64,000 nt of DNA from JBMNMU01 sp050953505 (GTDB taxonomy: Bacteria; Bacillota; Clostridia; Peptostreptococcales; Anaerovoracaceae): assembly GCA_050953505.1 (NCBI GenBank), contig JBMNMU010000001.1, positions 1,178,001 through 1,242,000 of the forward strand, read 5' to 3'. The notes under the pieces were generated by a model. That model was not told the DNA's origin. It worked only from the letters and a program-made list of their open reading frames with translations, and did not search any database. A program made the translations under genes and the position numbers. This document shows positions 9,237 through 17,629 of this stretch, one piece after another (position 1 is the first letter of the stretch; each line of letters opens with the position of its first letter).

Positions 9237-9971
9237 TTAGAAATCTATCGATGCCAACAAACCTTCCAATGCCTTCAATCTTTCTTTCGATATATTGAGC
9301 TGTTCCATATGGTTCTTGCCGGACCCTTTTTTAATATCATGAATTATTTTCTCTTCTATTTTAATCTTATTTTTAAGAAATTCCAATAGTAGAGGATCTT
9401 TTTTCTGAAATAATAGTGGGCTAATTTCAAATTCTAATGGGCTCTCATCAGGTGTTTCTAATATTTCATGATGAGATCCCTGGGGCACGGCGACGATAAT
9501 CTCGCAAATATACTTTCTTTCTTTGACCAAAACCTCGTCTATTATATCAAAACTGTTTTCATATAGCCAGCTTCTTAATTTATCCTGAGCATTACGAGGT
9601 TGTAAAATAAACTTTTTGAAGCTTCTGGTCTTTTTTATATCTTTTGCAAGAATGTCTGCTATAAGTAGCCCTCCCATGCCGGCAATCACAACAACATCAA
9701 CCTCTCCCGCCTCTAGGGGAGAAAGCCCGTCGCCTAACCTCATATCAAATGTTTTCCCGGGAAAATATTCAATGATATTATTAGACGCTTTTTCTAAAGG
9801 CCCTTTATTCACATCACACAGAATCACATGAGGGCTGACTCCACTATTAAACAGAGTCATAGGCAAAAACCCATGATCCGTACCTATATCTGCGATGCTT
9901 TCTCCTGGTTTAACAAAGTCTGCAATGGCCTGTAGCCTATCTGTAAGTTTAATCCTTCTCTCCCTTATCAT
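9237..9971 (-). CDS. trmK: tRNA (adenine(22)-N1)-methyltransferase
   Basis: 244 residues. It starts RLQAIADFVKPGESIADIGTDHGFLP, the TrmK/COG2384 signature holding the SAM-binding motif I (DIGTDHG), followed by VVIAGMGG (motif IV region) and LQPRNAQDKLR. A C-terminal coiled-coil-like helical region (residues 190-244) is typical. The enzyme methylates A22 in the D-arm of tRNAs. It sits downstream of the dgt-dnaG-rpoD group and upstream of nif3, as in other Firmicutes. GGGAG lies 8 bases before the ATG; a TATAAT sits between them and may be coincidental. Confidence 0.92.
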   Translation of the reverse strand: MIRERRIKLTDRLQAIADFVKPGESIADIGTDHGFLPMTLFNSGVSPHVILCDVNKGPLEKASNNIIEYFPGKTFDMRLGDGLSPLEAGEVDVVVIAGMGGLLIADILAKDIKKTRSFKKFILQPRNAQDKLRSWLYENSFDIIDEVLVKERKYICEIIVAVPQGSHHEILETPDESPLEFEISPLLFQKKDPLLLEFLKNKIKIEEKIIHDIKKGSGKNHMEQLNISKERLKALEGLLASIDF

Positions 9972-10008
9972 CTATTATACTCCCAAAACTCTTGCTTAAA
10001 AAATAATG

Positions 10009-10033
10009 AAAAACCGCCTTCGTGAAAAGGCGG
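10009..10033 (-). terminator. Terminator downstream of rpoD
   Basis: Minus-strand hairpin CCGCCTT/AAGGCGG (10014-10033) followed by TTTTT, 18 bases past the rpoD stop. The 34 bases 10000-10033 match 46378-46411, the ABC-transporter terminator, at all but three positions. Confidence 0.88.
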
Positions 10034-10051
10034 CTTCTTCAAATAGTACTT

Positions 10052-11191
10052 TTATTCCAAGTAATCCTTTAGTTTTTTACTTCTACTTGGATGTCTTAGC
10101 TTTCGAAGGGCTTTAGCCTCGATTTGCCTGATTCTTTCCCTTGTTACATCGAAGCGCCTTCCCACCTCTTCAAGGGTCCTTGCTCGTCCATCATCCAGCC
10201 CAAATCGTAGTCTTAATACATTTTGCTCTCTATCAGTAAGAGTATCCAGTACCTCTACAAGCTGTTCCTTTAACATGGAAAATGCTGCAGCCTCTGCTGG
10301 TGCTGGCACGTCATCGTCGGGGATAAAATCTCCTAGGTGGCTATCCTCTTCTTCACCAATAGGAGTTTCCAAAGAAACCGGCTCCTGTGCAATTTTTAAT
10401 ATTTCCCGTACCTTTTCTTCGGTAATATCCATTTCAGCAGCAATTTCTTCAGGTGTAGGCTCTCGCCCATATTCTTGAAGTAGCTGCCTTGAGATACGGA
10501 TTAGTTTGTTGATGGTTTCTACCATATGCACCGGTATACGAATCGTCCTTGCCTGGTCTGCGATGGATCTTGTAATGGCCTGTCTTATCCACCAAGTGGC
10601 ATAAGTACTAAATTTAAAGCCTTTTCTCCAATCAAATTTATCTACCGCTTTTATTAAGCCTAAATTACCTTCTTGTATTAGGTCAAGGAATAGCATTCCC
10701 CTACCCACATATCGTTTGGCAATACTAACTACCAGCCTGAGGTTTGCTTCACATAGGCGCATTTTGGCCTCTTCGTCTCCCATTTCCATTCTTTGGGCCA
10801 GCTCCATTTCTTCTTCCGCCGTTAGTAAAGGAACCTTTCCAATTTCTTTTAAATACATTCTTACGGGATCATCTACCGCAATTGATTTAGGAAGAGTCGC
10901 CTCTAGATCAACTTCGTCTCCATCGATGGCCTTTTCGGGTACTTCTTCTTCCTCTTCTTCTTGCTCCAAGGCTAGAATCTCAAAATCATCTGGGTCAACC
11001 TCTGATACAATTTGAATACCCATTGACATAAGAGAATCATAAAGGTCATCCATCTGGTCCTTATCCATCTCAACACTTTCCAAGTAATCAGAGATTTCTC
11101 TATATGATATTTCTCCTTTACTCTTTGCCTTCTGTATTAAATCATTTACAAATTCAAACCTCTTTGGGTCATGCTCCTCTTCAAATCCCAT
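10052..11191 (-). CDS. rpoD: RNA polymerase primary sigma factor (SigA)
   Basis: 379 residues, normal for Gram-positive SigA. Region 1.1 is at the N-terminus (residues 10-75), followed by an acidic stretch EQEEEEEEVPE. Region 1.2 has DDPVRMYLKEIG, region 2 has LRLVVSIAKRYVGRGM and FSTYATWWIRQAITR (promoter melting and -10 recognition), region 3 carries IRIPVHMVETINK, and region 4 carries LRLRFGL and VTRERIRQIEAKALRKLR (helix-turn-helix for the -35 box). It initiates housekeeping transcription. It lies 8 bases downstream of dnaG, in the classical macromolecular-synthesis operon order, and has its own terminator. Confidence 0.98.
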   Translation of the reverse strand: MGFEEEHDPKRFEFVNDLIQKAKSKGEISYREISDYLESVEMDKDQMDDLYDSLMSMGIQIVSEVDPDDFEILALEQEEEEEEVPEKAIDGDEVDLEATLPKSIAVDDPVRMYLKEIGKVPLLTAEEEMELAQRMEMGDEEAKMRLCEANLRLVVSIAKRYVGRGMLFLDLIQEGNLGLIKAVDKFDWRKGFKFSTYATWWIRQAITRSIADQARTIRIPVHMVETINKLIRISRQLLQEYGREPTPEEIAAEMDITEEKVREILKIAQEPVSLETPIGEEEDSHLGDFIPDDDVPAPAEAAAFSMLKEQLVEVLDTLTDREQNVLRLRFGLDDGRARTLEEVGRRFDVTRERIRQIEAKALRKLRHPSRSKKLKDYLE

Positions 11192-11199
11192 ATAAATAC

Positions 11200-12957
11200 C
11201 TACCTTCTATTTTTTATTTTCTGCAAGTCCATAAGCTCTAATGTCAGCTCTTCTATTTGGTCCTTGTCCTTTTCATCATTTAAAACGGATAATTTTTTGA
11301 TGATTTCTCTTTCCATCCGTTTAAGTTCTGTGGCTTCGATTCGGGCTATACAATCCTTAAAGACCTGTTCTTCTTTATCCGCCACCTGAATATTATCAAT
11401 AATATCCTGTAAGATCTTATTTTCATCAGTTTCAAGACCATCTTCTAACTTCTTGATATCTATTTCTTCCCCTTCTTGATACATGGATTGAATTAGTTCA
11501 TATATCTTATAAATAGTAGCTGTAGTAAAGACTCTACTATAGGGTTTTATTCGGGGAATAAAGCTGCTGTTCAAAAGCATCAGCTTAATCAAATTTTTTT
11601 CAAGCATGCTAGCCATACCTGTTTTTTTCTTATTTAAGCCTGTTACATTATCTCCGTAACGTCTTAGATGACTATTATGGCTGTTTTCGGTTATAGTATT
11701 GCCATAAATTTCTAGTCTTATAGCCCCTTCTGAAATTTTGCTCTCAAATGCTATCTTTTTGATATAAACATCTGCTTCTACCGGGCTTAATTCCTTTAAT
11801 ATCTTGGCAACCTCCTGCAAAAAGGTCACACTTCCTTCTGTTGTGTTCATATCTACCGATTGTCTCAGTAGATGGATCTTGTAGTCGGCAAAAGGCATTG
11901 CCTCATGCACTAGTTTAAGGAATGCATCCTTCCCATAATTTTTTATGTAATCATCAGGATCCTTATTATCAGGTATTTCCATTACCTTAGGTTTACATCC
12001 GCCTTTATGGAAAATATCAAGGCCCCTCAGGGTAGCATTTTTCCCTGCTTCATCCCCGTCATAGGCAAGTATGATGTTTTCTGTGTACCTTTTTAGTAGG
12101 GCAGCTTGGTTTTCTGTTAGTGCCGTTCCCAAAGACGCTGAGACATTTCTAATACCCTTTTGGTATAGTGAAATAACATCCATGTATCCTTCAACTAGGA
12201 TTCCATAGTTTTCCTTATTTATATCCTGCCTTGTTAAATTTAATCCAAATAAATTGTTTTTCTTTTGAAACACTTGAGATTCAGGTGAATTTAAATATTT
12301 AGGAATCTCATCACCAAGGGCTCTTCCTCCAAAACCAATTACCTTCCCTCCTGTATTTATTATAGGAAAAATAACTCTGTTTCTAAATTTGTCGTAATAC
12401 TTGTCCTTTGATTGAGAGATAAGGCCTAATTCTATTAGTGTTTCGGCATCTATACCTTTACCTGTAAGATACTTGTATAGGCTGTCCCAAGATTCATCAG
12501 CATATCCCACACCAAATTTACGCAAGGTGGCAACCCCAATGCCTCTTTTTTTCATATATTCGTAGCCTGGATTTGGCTCTTTAGTAAAGTTTTTGTAGAA
12601 AAATGCAGCCGCTTCCCTATTAATCTCATAGAGAATTTTCCGCTTCCTACCTCCATCCAATCCCTTGTCCTTTACTTCAATACCATATTCTCCTGCCAGT
12701 TTTTCAACTGCCTCCAGGAAATCTAGATTGTCATACTTTTGAATAAAAGCGATAACATCTCCTGTAGCACCACAACCGAAGCAAGTAAAAATCTGTTTTG
12801 TATCTGAAACGACAAAGGATGGTGTTTTTTCATTATGAAATGGGCAAAGACCTTTATAATTACTTCCTGTTCTTTTTAGGGGAACATAGCGCCCTATTAC
12901 ATCTACAATATTACATCTATTTTTAATTTCATCTACAATATTTCCAAAACCTATCAT
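11200..12957 (-). CDS. dnaG: DNA primase
   Basis: 585 residues, close to the Firmicutes norm of about 600. The N-terminal zinc ribbon is visible as LCPFHNEKTPSF and FTCFGCGATGDVI. The Toprim catalytic core follows with NYGILVEGYMDVI (catalytic Glu), LAYDGDEAGKNA (DxD-type metal site) and PDNKDPDDYI. The C-terminal helical part (about residues 440-585) would bind the replicative helicase. It makes RNA primers at the replication fork. It is preceded by a 172-base gap from dgt and followed closely by rpoD. Confidence 0.97.
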   Translation of the reverse strand: MIGFGNIVDEIKNRCNIVDVIGRYVPLKRTGSNYKGLCPFHNEKTPSFVVSDTKQIFTCFGCGATGDVIAFIQKYDNLDFLEAVEKLAGEYGIEVKDKGLDGGRKRKILYEINREAAAFFYKNFTKEPNPGYEYMKKRGIGVATLRKFGVGYADESWDSLYKYLTGKGIDAETLIELGLISQSKDKYYDKFRNRVIFPIINTGGKVIGFGGRALGDEIPKYLNSPESQVFQKKNNLFGLNLTRQDINKENYGILVEGYMDVISLYQKGIRNVSASLGTALTENQAALLKRYTENIILAYDGDEAGKNATLRGLDIFHKGGCKPKVMEIPDNKDPDDYIKNYGKDAFLKLVHEAMPFADYKIHLLRQSVDMNTTEGSVTFLQEVAKILKELSPVEADVYIKKIAFESKISEGAIRLEIYGNTITENSHNSHLRRYGDNVTGLNKKKTGMASMLEKNLIKLMLLNSSFIPRIKPYSRVFTTATIYKIYELIQSMYQEGEEIDIKKLEDGLETDENKILQDIIDNIQVADKEEQVFKDCIARIEATELKRMEREIIKKLSVLNDEKDKDQIEELTLELMDLQKIKNRR

Positions 12958-12989
12958 TCACTCCTAACTCCACCGTAATTGATCTTTAA

Positions 12990-13052
12990 AAACCAAACAT
13001 TTTGCTATACAAACAAAAATATTTTGGTTTCGGCGCAAATTTTATAAGCGCC
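12990..13052 (-). other. Two adjacent hairpins in the dgt-dnaG gap
   Basis: The 172-base AT-rich gap 12958-13129 contains GGCGC/GCGCC (13032-13052) and, next to it, AAACCAAA/TTTGGTTT (12990-13030). On the minus strand the second hairpin ends in TTTTT, so it may be a weak terminator for dgt, with the dnaG promoter then lying between 12958 and 12990. No convincing -35/-10 pair was found. Confidence 0.35.
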
Positions 13053-13129
13053 AATATTAATATTCTACATAAGTAACCATTTTCCTTTTTTATTTTCTAA
13101 ATTTTTTATTCTACCACTATCAATGTTTT

Positions 13130-14140
13130 TTACTTCCACCCCTTTGGAATAAATAGCTGATTGAATAAATTTAACGCATAACGATCAGACATGCCAGCAA
13201 TATGATCCTTTACCACCTCATTAATACTAAACTCTTCACTTAGAGCCAGATTTTCAGCAGGTAGCTCATTGGGATGAGCTATGAAATAATCGTATAATGT
13301 AAAAATCATATTCCTTATTTTGTCAAGCTCTTCATCTTTCTTGACTACTTTATTGTAATATACATTTTCAAACATGAAATCTCGAAGCTCATTCATAGCT
13401 TCTAGACGTTCTTTGCTCATAGAGATTTTGCTTTTGCAATCACTGTTTTTTATGATATCCATAACCATATTATTCACTCTCATCCTGTGGCTGTCACCAA
13501 GGCAGTTGGTTATCTTCTTTGGAATATCGTTTTCTTTAATGATTCCCCCTCGAATGGCATCATCAATATCATGGTTAATATAAGCGATGCGGTCACTGAA
13601 TCTTACCACCTGGCCTTCTAATGTTTGAGGAATCTTATCACCTGTATGATTTAGAATTCCATCTCTCACCTCAAAGGTAAGGTTCATACCTCTCCGTCTT
13701 TCATTGGTTTCAAGAATATCTACAACCCGCAGGCTTTGCTTGTTATGCTTAAAACCGTCTGGATGCTTTTCGTCTAAAAAGCATTCACCGTTATGGCCAA
13801 AGGGCGTATGTCCTAAATCATGCCCCATGGCAATAGCTTCCGTTAAATCCTCGTTTAAAGCTAGGCTTCTTGCAATGGTTCTGGCAATCTGTGAAACCTC
13901 TAAAGTATGGGTAAGCCTTGTCCGAAAATGGTCTCCCTCAGGGGCCAAAAACACTTGGGTCTTATGCATCAGGCGGCGCAAGGCCTTTGAATGTATGATT
14001 CTGTCTCTGTCTCTTTGATATTCCGTTCTTACCTGACATTTCTCCTCTTCAAGCTGTCGTCCTTTGGTTTCAGCAGACTTTGCTGAAAAGGGAGAAAGCA
14101 CTTCAAATTCTCTTTGTTCAAGGTCTTCTCTTAATATCAT
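13130..14140 (-). CDS. dgt: dNTP triphosphohydrolase (dGTPase-like, HD domain)
   Basis: 336 residues. The HD metal site is clear: RTRLTHTLEVSQIARTIA, then MGHDLGHTPFGHNGE, and a later INHDIDDAI supplying the last Asp. The N-terminal QYRDRDRI-like segment (YQRDRDRIIHSKALRR) is conserved in this branch. The family hydrolyses dNTPs to nucleoside and triphosphate and affects nucleotide pools. The short form without a C-terminal extension is typical of Firmicutes. ATG 14140 has AGGAG at good spacing. A long inverted repeat lies in its leader (14187-14255). The neighbours dnaG and rpoD are read in the same direction. Confidence 0.93.
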   Translation of the reverse strand: MILREDLEQREFEVLSPFSAKSAETKGRQLEEEKCQVRTEYQRDRDRIIHSKALRRLMHKTQVFLAPEGDHFRTRLTHTLEVSQIARTIARSLALNEDLTEAIAMGHDLGHTPFGHNGECFLDEKHPDGFKHNKQSLRVVDILETNERRRGMNLTFEVRDGILNHTGDKIPQTLEGQVVRFSDRIAYINHDIDDAIRGGIIKENDIPKKITNCLGDSHRMRVNNMVMDIIKNSDCKSKISMSKERLEAMNELRDFMFENVYYNKVVKKDEELDKIRNMIFTLYDYFIAHPNELPAENLALSEEFSINEVVKDHIAGMSDRYALNLFNQLFIPKGWK

Positions 14141-14186
14141 ATTAAACTCCTAAAATAAAATCCTAAGATTGAACATCCACCCAGTT

Positions 14187-14255
14187 TAAATCTGTCCTTT
14201 GTGGGGGGAAGAGTATCCTACTTAACTCCTTTTCCATTCACAAAGAACAGATTTA
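14187..14255. repeat. Long imperfect inverted repeat in the katA-dgt gap
   Basis: Outer arms TAAATCTGT-x-CTTTGTG (14187-14203) and CACAAAG-x-ACAGATTTA (14239-14255) pair with one mismatch. Inside, GGAA/TTCC and GAGT/ACTC can extend the hairpin with bulges. No T tract follows on either strand, so it does not look like a simple terminator. It lies 45 bases downstream of the katA stop in transcription order and 46 bases upstream of the dgt start. Confidence 0.7.
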
Positions 14256-14299
14256 ATCTCACATCTTACTCTGTCCAAGCATCACCTTATAGAAGGCGG

Positions 14300-15676
14300 C
14301 TAAAAATAGTCTAACCCTTTTTTGACTCGGTTCCCAAATTCTTCATCCGCTTTGATAAAAAAGCCAATGATTTTATCCTGAATCTTTTCATCTACAAACA
14401 TTAGACTATCTATAAGATTTTCTACCAAACAATCTTGTTCTTCCTTACTGAAGGAACGATATGATTCACCAGCCTGACTGAAATCATCTATGCCACTGGT
14501 CTTTCTTTTTATGTTTCCGATGATGGGAATTGTGGTAGATTGAACATTTTTCTCCAGCTCTACTTTCAACGGGTCTTTTGATAAATTCCTTGCACTATTA
14601 ATCTTTATTTGTGAGAAATTTGCCCCAAGTCGATGCATTTGGGCATCCCTATAAGAAAACAATCTTCCTTGTAACAGTTTATCAAAGGAAAAATCAATCC
14701 CCGGAACAATGTTTGCGGGGTTAAACGCTGATTTCTCCACCTCCTCTAAATAGTCATCTGGTGCCTTATTTAATGTCATTTTCCCAACCCTCATGGGCGG
14801 AACTAACTTATCCGGCCATATTTTTGTAGCATCTAAGATATCAAAATCAAACTGGTCCTTATTTTTTTCCGGTATAAGCTGAACCCAAAGTTCATATTCT
14901 GTAACCTCACCGTTCTCAATAGAATCGTAAAGATCTCTTGTCGCAGCATCAGGATCATAGCCTGCTAAAAATTCAGCTTCCTGGCGGCTGATGGTTTTTA
15001 CTCCCGCCATAGGCTTCCAATGACACCTTGCAAAATACCTGTTTCCCTTTGGGCAAATCCATACATAAGTATTTACACCAAAACCTTCCATGGTCCTGTA
15101 GCTCTTAATCGTCCCCCTATCCGAGAATAGCCAGATTATCATGTGAGTAGCCTCGGGGGTCCTTGAAATGAATTCCCAAAATCGGTCTGGCTCACTTAAG
15201 TTTGTATTAGGTGCTGGTCTTAAAGCATGTATCAAATCGGGAAATTTCATTCCATCCCTGATAAAAAATACTGGCAAGCTGCTTCCCACTAAGTCATAGT
15301 TTCCTTCCTCGGTATAAAACTTAACAGCAAATCCCCGAGGATCTCTTGCTGTATCTGCTGATCCTTTTGATCCAATGAATGTAGAAAATCTAACAAAAAC
15401 AGGCGTTTTCAGTTCCGGATTTTGAAAAAAGGCTGCTTTCGTATAATCACTCATAGGCATATATACCCTGAAATAGCCATGTATACCCACACCTTTTGCG
15501 TGAACCACTCTTTCTGGTATTCTCTCTCTATTGAAATGGGCCAATTTCTCCAAAAGCTGAATATCCTGCAATAAAACAGGTCCATCCTCCCCCACTGTTA
15601 AGGAGCTTTCATCATTGTTCGCCGGAACATCTGTTTCTGTGTCAAAAATATTATCTTCATAACTATTTTTTATCAT
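14300..15676 (-). CDS. katA: Haem catalase (small-subunit, clade 3 type)
   Basis: 458 residues from ATG 15676, chosen because AGGAGG lies 9 bases upstream; the frame extends 15 codons further without a ribosome site. The catalytic His is in ERIPERVVHAKG, the distal Asn in TEEGNYDLVG, NADPH-region residues are in the AHxRP-like segment, and the proximal haem Tyr is in RLFSYRDAQMHRLG. The usual 'VGNNTPVF' reads VGSSLPVF here. It decomposes H2O2. A possible -10 box (TATAAT, 15707-15712) lies upstream, but I could not find a convincing PerR box. It stands between dut and dgt, which suggests it is an insertion into the ancestral order. Confidence 0.95.
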   Translation of the reverse strand: MIKNSYEDNIFDTETDVPANNDESSLTVGEDGPVLLQDIQLLEKLAHFNRERIPERVVHAKGVGIHGYFRVYMPMSDYTKAAFFQNPELKTPVFVRFSTFIGSKGSADTARDPRGFAVKFYTEEGNYDLVGSSLPVFFIRDGMKFPDLIHALRPAPNTNLSEPDRFWEFISRTPEATHMIIWLFSDRGTIKSYRTMEGFGVNTYVWICPKGNRYFARCHWKPMAGVKTISRQEAEFLAGYDPDAATRDLYDSIENGEVTEYELWVQLIPEKNKDQFDFDILDATKIWPDKLVPPMRVGKMTLNKAPDDYLEEVEKSAFNPANIVPGIDFSFDKLLQGRLFSYRDAQMHRLGANFSQIKINSARNLSKDPLKVELEKNVQSTTIPIIGNIKRKTSGIDDFSQAGESYRSFSKEEQDCLVENLIDSLMFVDEKIQDKIIGFFIKADEEFGNRVKKGLDYF

Positions 15677-15780
15677 AACAAATTGACCTCCTAAACTTAC
15701 TAATCCATTATATGAACCCAAGCTTATTCAAGTGAGGGTGGTTATCATATAATTCACTGTTCAGGAGGTCTTGGATCATA

Positions 15781-16215
15781 TTACTTTATTCCCGTGCTAC
15801 CATGCCCGCCACGATTGGGCTTACCTAAGGTATCAACTTCTTCAAAGCTTAGGCTTGGTTGATGTTCCATGATTCTAAATTGGCAAATACGATCATTCTT
15901 ATGAATTACTGTATCTCTTACGGCATAAGCAGGAAAGAACCACTGATCATTATCTCCACAGTAGCTTTCATCAATAAGTCCCATGCTGTTGGTTTGTATA
16001 ATGCCAAAGTTCTTAAAAGTGGAACTCCTGGGAATCACATGAGCTTCATAACCTTCTGGCAATTCCATAGCTACTCCCAGTGGAATAAGCTTAAAGTCAC
16101 CAGCTTTCAGTTCTATGGTTTCTGCTGCTCTTAAGTCGATCCAATCAGATTTCCCGTCTATATATACTAATTTTTCAATTTCCTCTGAAAAATATTTTAT
16201 TTTAATTGTTTTCAT
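15781..16215 (-). CDS. dut: dUTP diphosphatase (trimeric)
   Basis: 144 residues, standard for homotrimeric dUTPase. All five motifs are readable: 1, IDLRAAE (with Ala-Ala instead of the common 'DA.YD'); 2, IPRSSTF; 3, NSMGLIDESYCGDNDQW (catalytic Asp and uracil loop); 4, DRICQFRI; 5, RGGHGSTG at the C-terminus. It converts dUTP to dUMP, preventing uracil in DNA and feeding dTMP synthesis. It lies 23 bases downstream of the M16 peptidase gene; dut next to mlpA/ymxG and pnp is a familiar Firmicutes arrangement. AGGAG precedes ATG 16215. Confidence 0.95.
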   Translation of the reverse strand: MKTIKIKYFSEEIEKLVYIDGKSDWIDLRAAETIELKAGDFKLIPLGVAMELPEGYEAHVIPRSSTFKNFGIIQTNSMGLIDESYCGDNDQWFFPAYAVRDTVIHKNDRICQFRIMEHQPSLSFEEVDTLGKPNRGGHGSTGIK

Positions 16216-16238
16216 TATTACGGCTCCTGAGAATGTTG

Positions 16239-17489
16239 CTATACACCTAATATTTCCTTTAAATCCAAATCATTTCTGCTAACCAGGGCTGCGGAATAGT
16301 TATTAAAATCCGTAATAAGCTCAGAAACCCCATTGATATCCTCCATGGTTACCTTATCAATCATTTTGATAATTTCTTCAGGACTCTTCACCTTGTTTAA
16401 TAGTAGCATGTTTTTACCGATGGAAAACATTCTACCATTGACATTTTCCAAGCTAAAGATGTAGCTCGCCTTTATCTGCTCTTTAGCTGTATGAAGTTCG
16501 TCATCGGTGATCCCTTCATTTTTCAGTTTATCTAGCTCTTCTTTAATACCTTGAATAGCATCCTGTACCTTTTCATGACCCACGCCTGCATAAATATTGA
16601 AATAGCCGTCATTTGAAAAGGAACTGGCCATGGAGTATACAGAATAAGCAAGTCCTCTCTCCTCACGAATGTTCTGAAAAAGCCTTGAGCTCATGCTCCC
16701 ACCCATAATATTGTTTAATAAGGCCAGTGAATAATATCTGTCATCATTTAATTTCATTCCTTTTAACCCCAAACAAAGATGGGACTGCTCGATATCTTTT
16801 ACCTTGGTTTTAAATCTAGGCTCGTAGGGAACCGGTTGGTGGGTTTCCACTAACTTTTGCGGATTTAATCCAAGGAATTTTCCATTAAAAATTTCAACTA
16901 CCTGTTTTTCATCGAAGCAGCCAGAAATAGAAATAACGATATTATCTCTGGTGTATTCCTGCTTTAAGTACTCTCGTATGCTATCTTGAGTAATGTTTTT
17001 TAAGGATTCTGGTGTGCCAATTATGGACTTAGCTAAAGGATTTCCTTTAAATATCAGCGTGCTAATAATATCATGGGCGTCATCCTCTGGGGAGTCCTCG
17101 ATCATCTTGATTTCTTCGTAAACAACCTGCTTTTCTTTTTCCATTTCCGTCTTGTCAAATTTTGAATTCAAAAGCATATCTAGCAAGATGTCCGCTGCCT
17201 TATCAATATTATTCGATAAGGTTTTTACATAATAGCAGGTTGCTTCCTTTCCAGTAAAGGCATTCATCTGTCCGCCTATCCTGTCTACATCCTCTGCAAT
17301 CTCTTTTGCGCTTCTTTTTTCTGTTCCCTTAAAAAGCATATGCTCAATAAAATGGGAAATCCCAGAGTTTTCTGCTTTCTCGTTAACAGAGCCGGTTTTT
17401 ATCCAGATGCCCATGGAAACAGATCTCACATAGGGGATTTCTTCCATTACAATTCTTACACCACAATCTAAATTTTTGCTAATTATCAT
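16239..17489 (-). CDS. M16 family zinc peptidase (MlpA/YmxG-like)
   Basis: 416 residues. The inverted zinc motif HxxEH is present as ISHFIEHMLFKGT (residues about 44-56), with the third ligand Glu in EEIKMIEDSPED about 75 residues on. The C-terminal half is the inactive M16 domain with the R/Y motif region IREERGLAYSVYS. The family includes mitochondrial processing peptidase and Bacillus MlpA, which affects extracellular protease expression; the physiological substrate is unknown. The order pnp, ylxY, this gene, dut is conserved in Firmicutes. The ribosome site (GTGGT) is weak. Confidence 0.92.
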   Translation of the reverse strand: MIISKNLDCGVRIVMEEIPYVRSVSMGIWIKTGSVNEKAENSGISHFIEHMLFKGTEKRSAKEIAEDVDRIGGQMNAFTGKEATCYYVKTLSNNIDKAADILLDMLLNSKFDKTEMEKEKQVVYEEIKMIEDSPEDDAHDIISTLIFKGNPLAKSIIGTPESLKNITQDSIREYLKQEYTRDNIVISISGCFDEKQVVEIFNGKFLGLNPQKLVETHQPVPYEPRFKTKVKDIEQSHLCLGLKGMKLNDDRYYSLALLNNIMGGSMSSRLFQNIREERGLAYSVYSMASSFSNDGYFNIYAGVGHEKVQDAIQGIKEELDKLKNEGITDDELHTAKEQIKASYIFSLENVNGRMFSIGKNMLLLNKVKSPEEIIKMIDKVTMEDINGVSELITDFNNYSAALVSRNDLDLKEILGV

Positions 17490-17537
17490 TTGTTTACCAC
17501 TTTCTTCTATTAATATCTTTTATATCTTATTAAATAT

Positions 17538-17605
17538 TCCTTAGGCAAGGCTTCGCTTTTCTTACTACTTTCTACTGCAATGGTTTGGTAAATATTACCT
17601 AAGGA
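17538..17605. repeat. Inverted repeat in the ylxY-M16 gap
   Basis: TCCTTAGG (17538-17545) and CCTAAGGA (17598-17605) are exact complements 52 bases apart in the 140-base gap between the two genes. The purpose is not clear; a long weak hairpin or two half-sites of an operator are both possible. Confidence 0.35.
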
Positions 17606-17629
17606 CAATGCCACTCAACTATTATATAT

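Noticed and set aside
9972..10000. Leaderless promoter directly before trmK
   Set aside because: TATAAT lies between the ribosome site and the ATG, but the ribosome site GGGAG is better evidence, and no -35 box is found.
12990..13052. Riboswitch upstream of dnaG
   Set aside because: Only two simple short hairpins are present and no known conserved riboswitch core is recognisable.
15677..15780. PerR/Fur box at the catalase promoter
   Set aside because: Sequence such as TTATATGATAAC is only a loose match to the TTATAATnATTATAA pattern.
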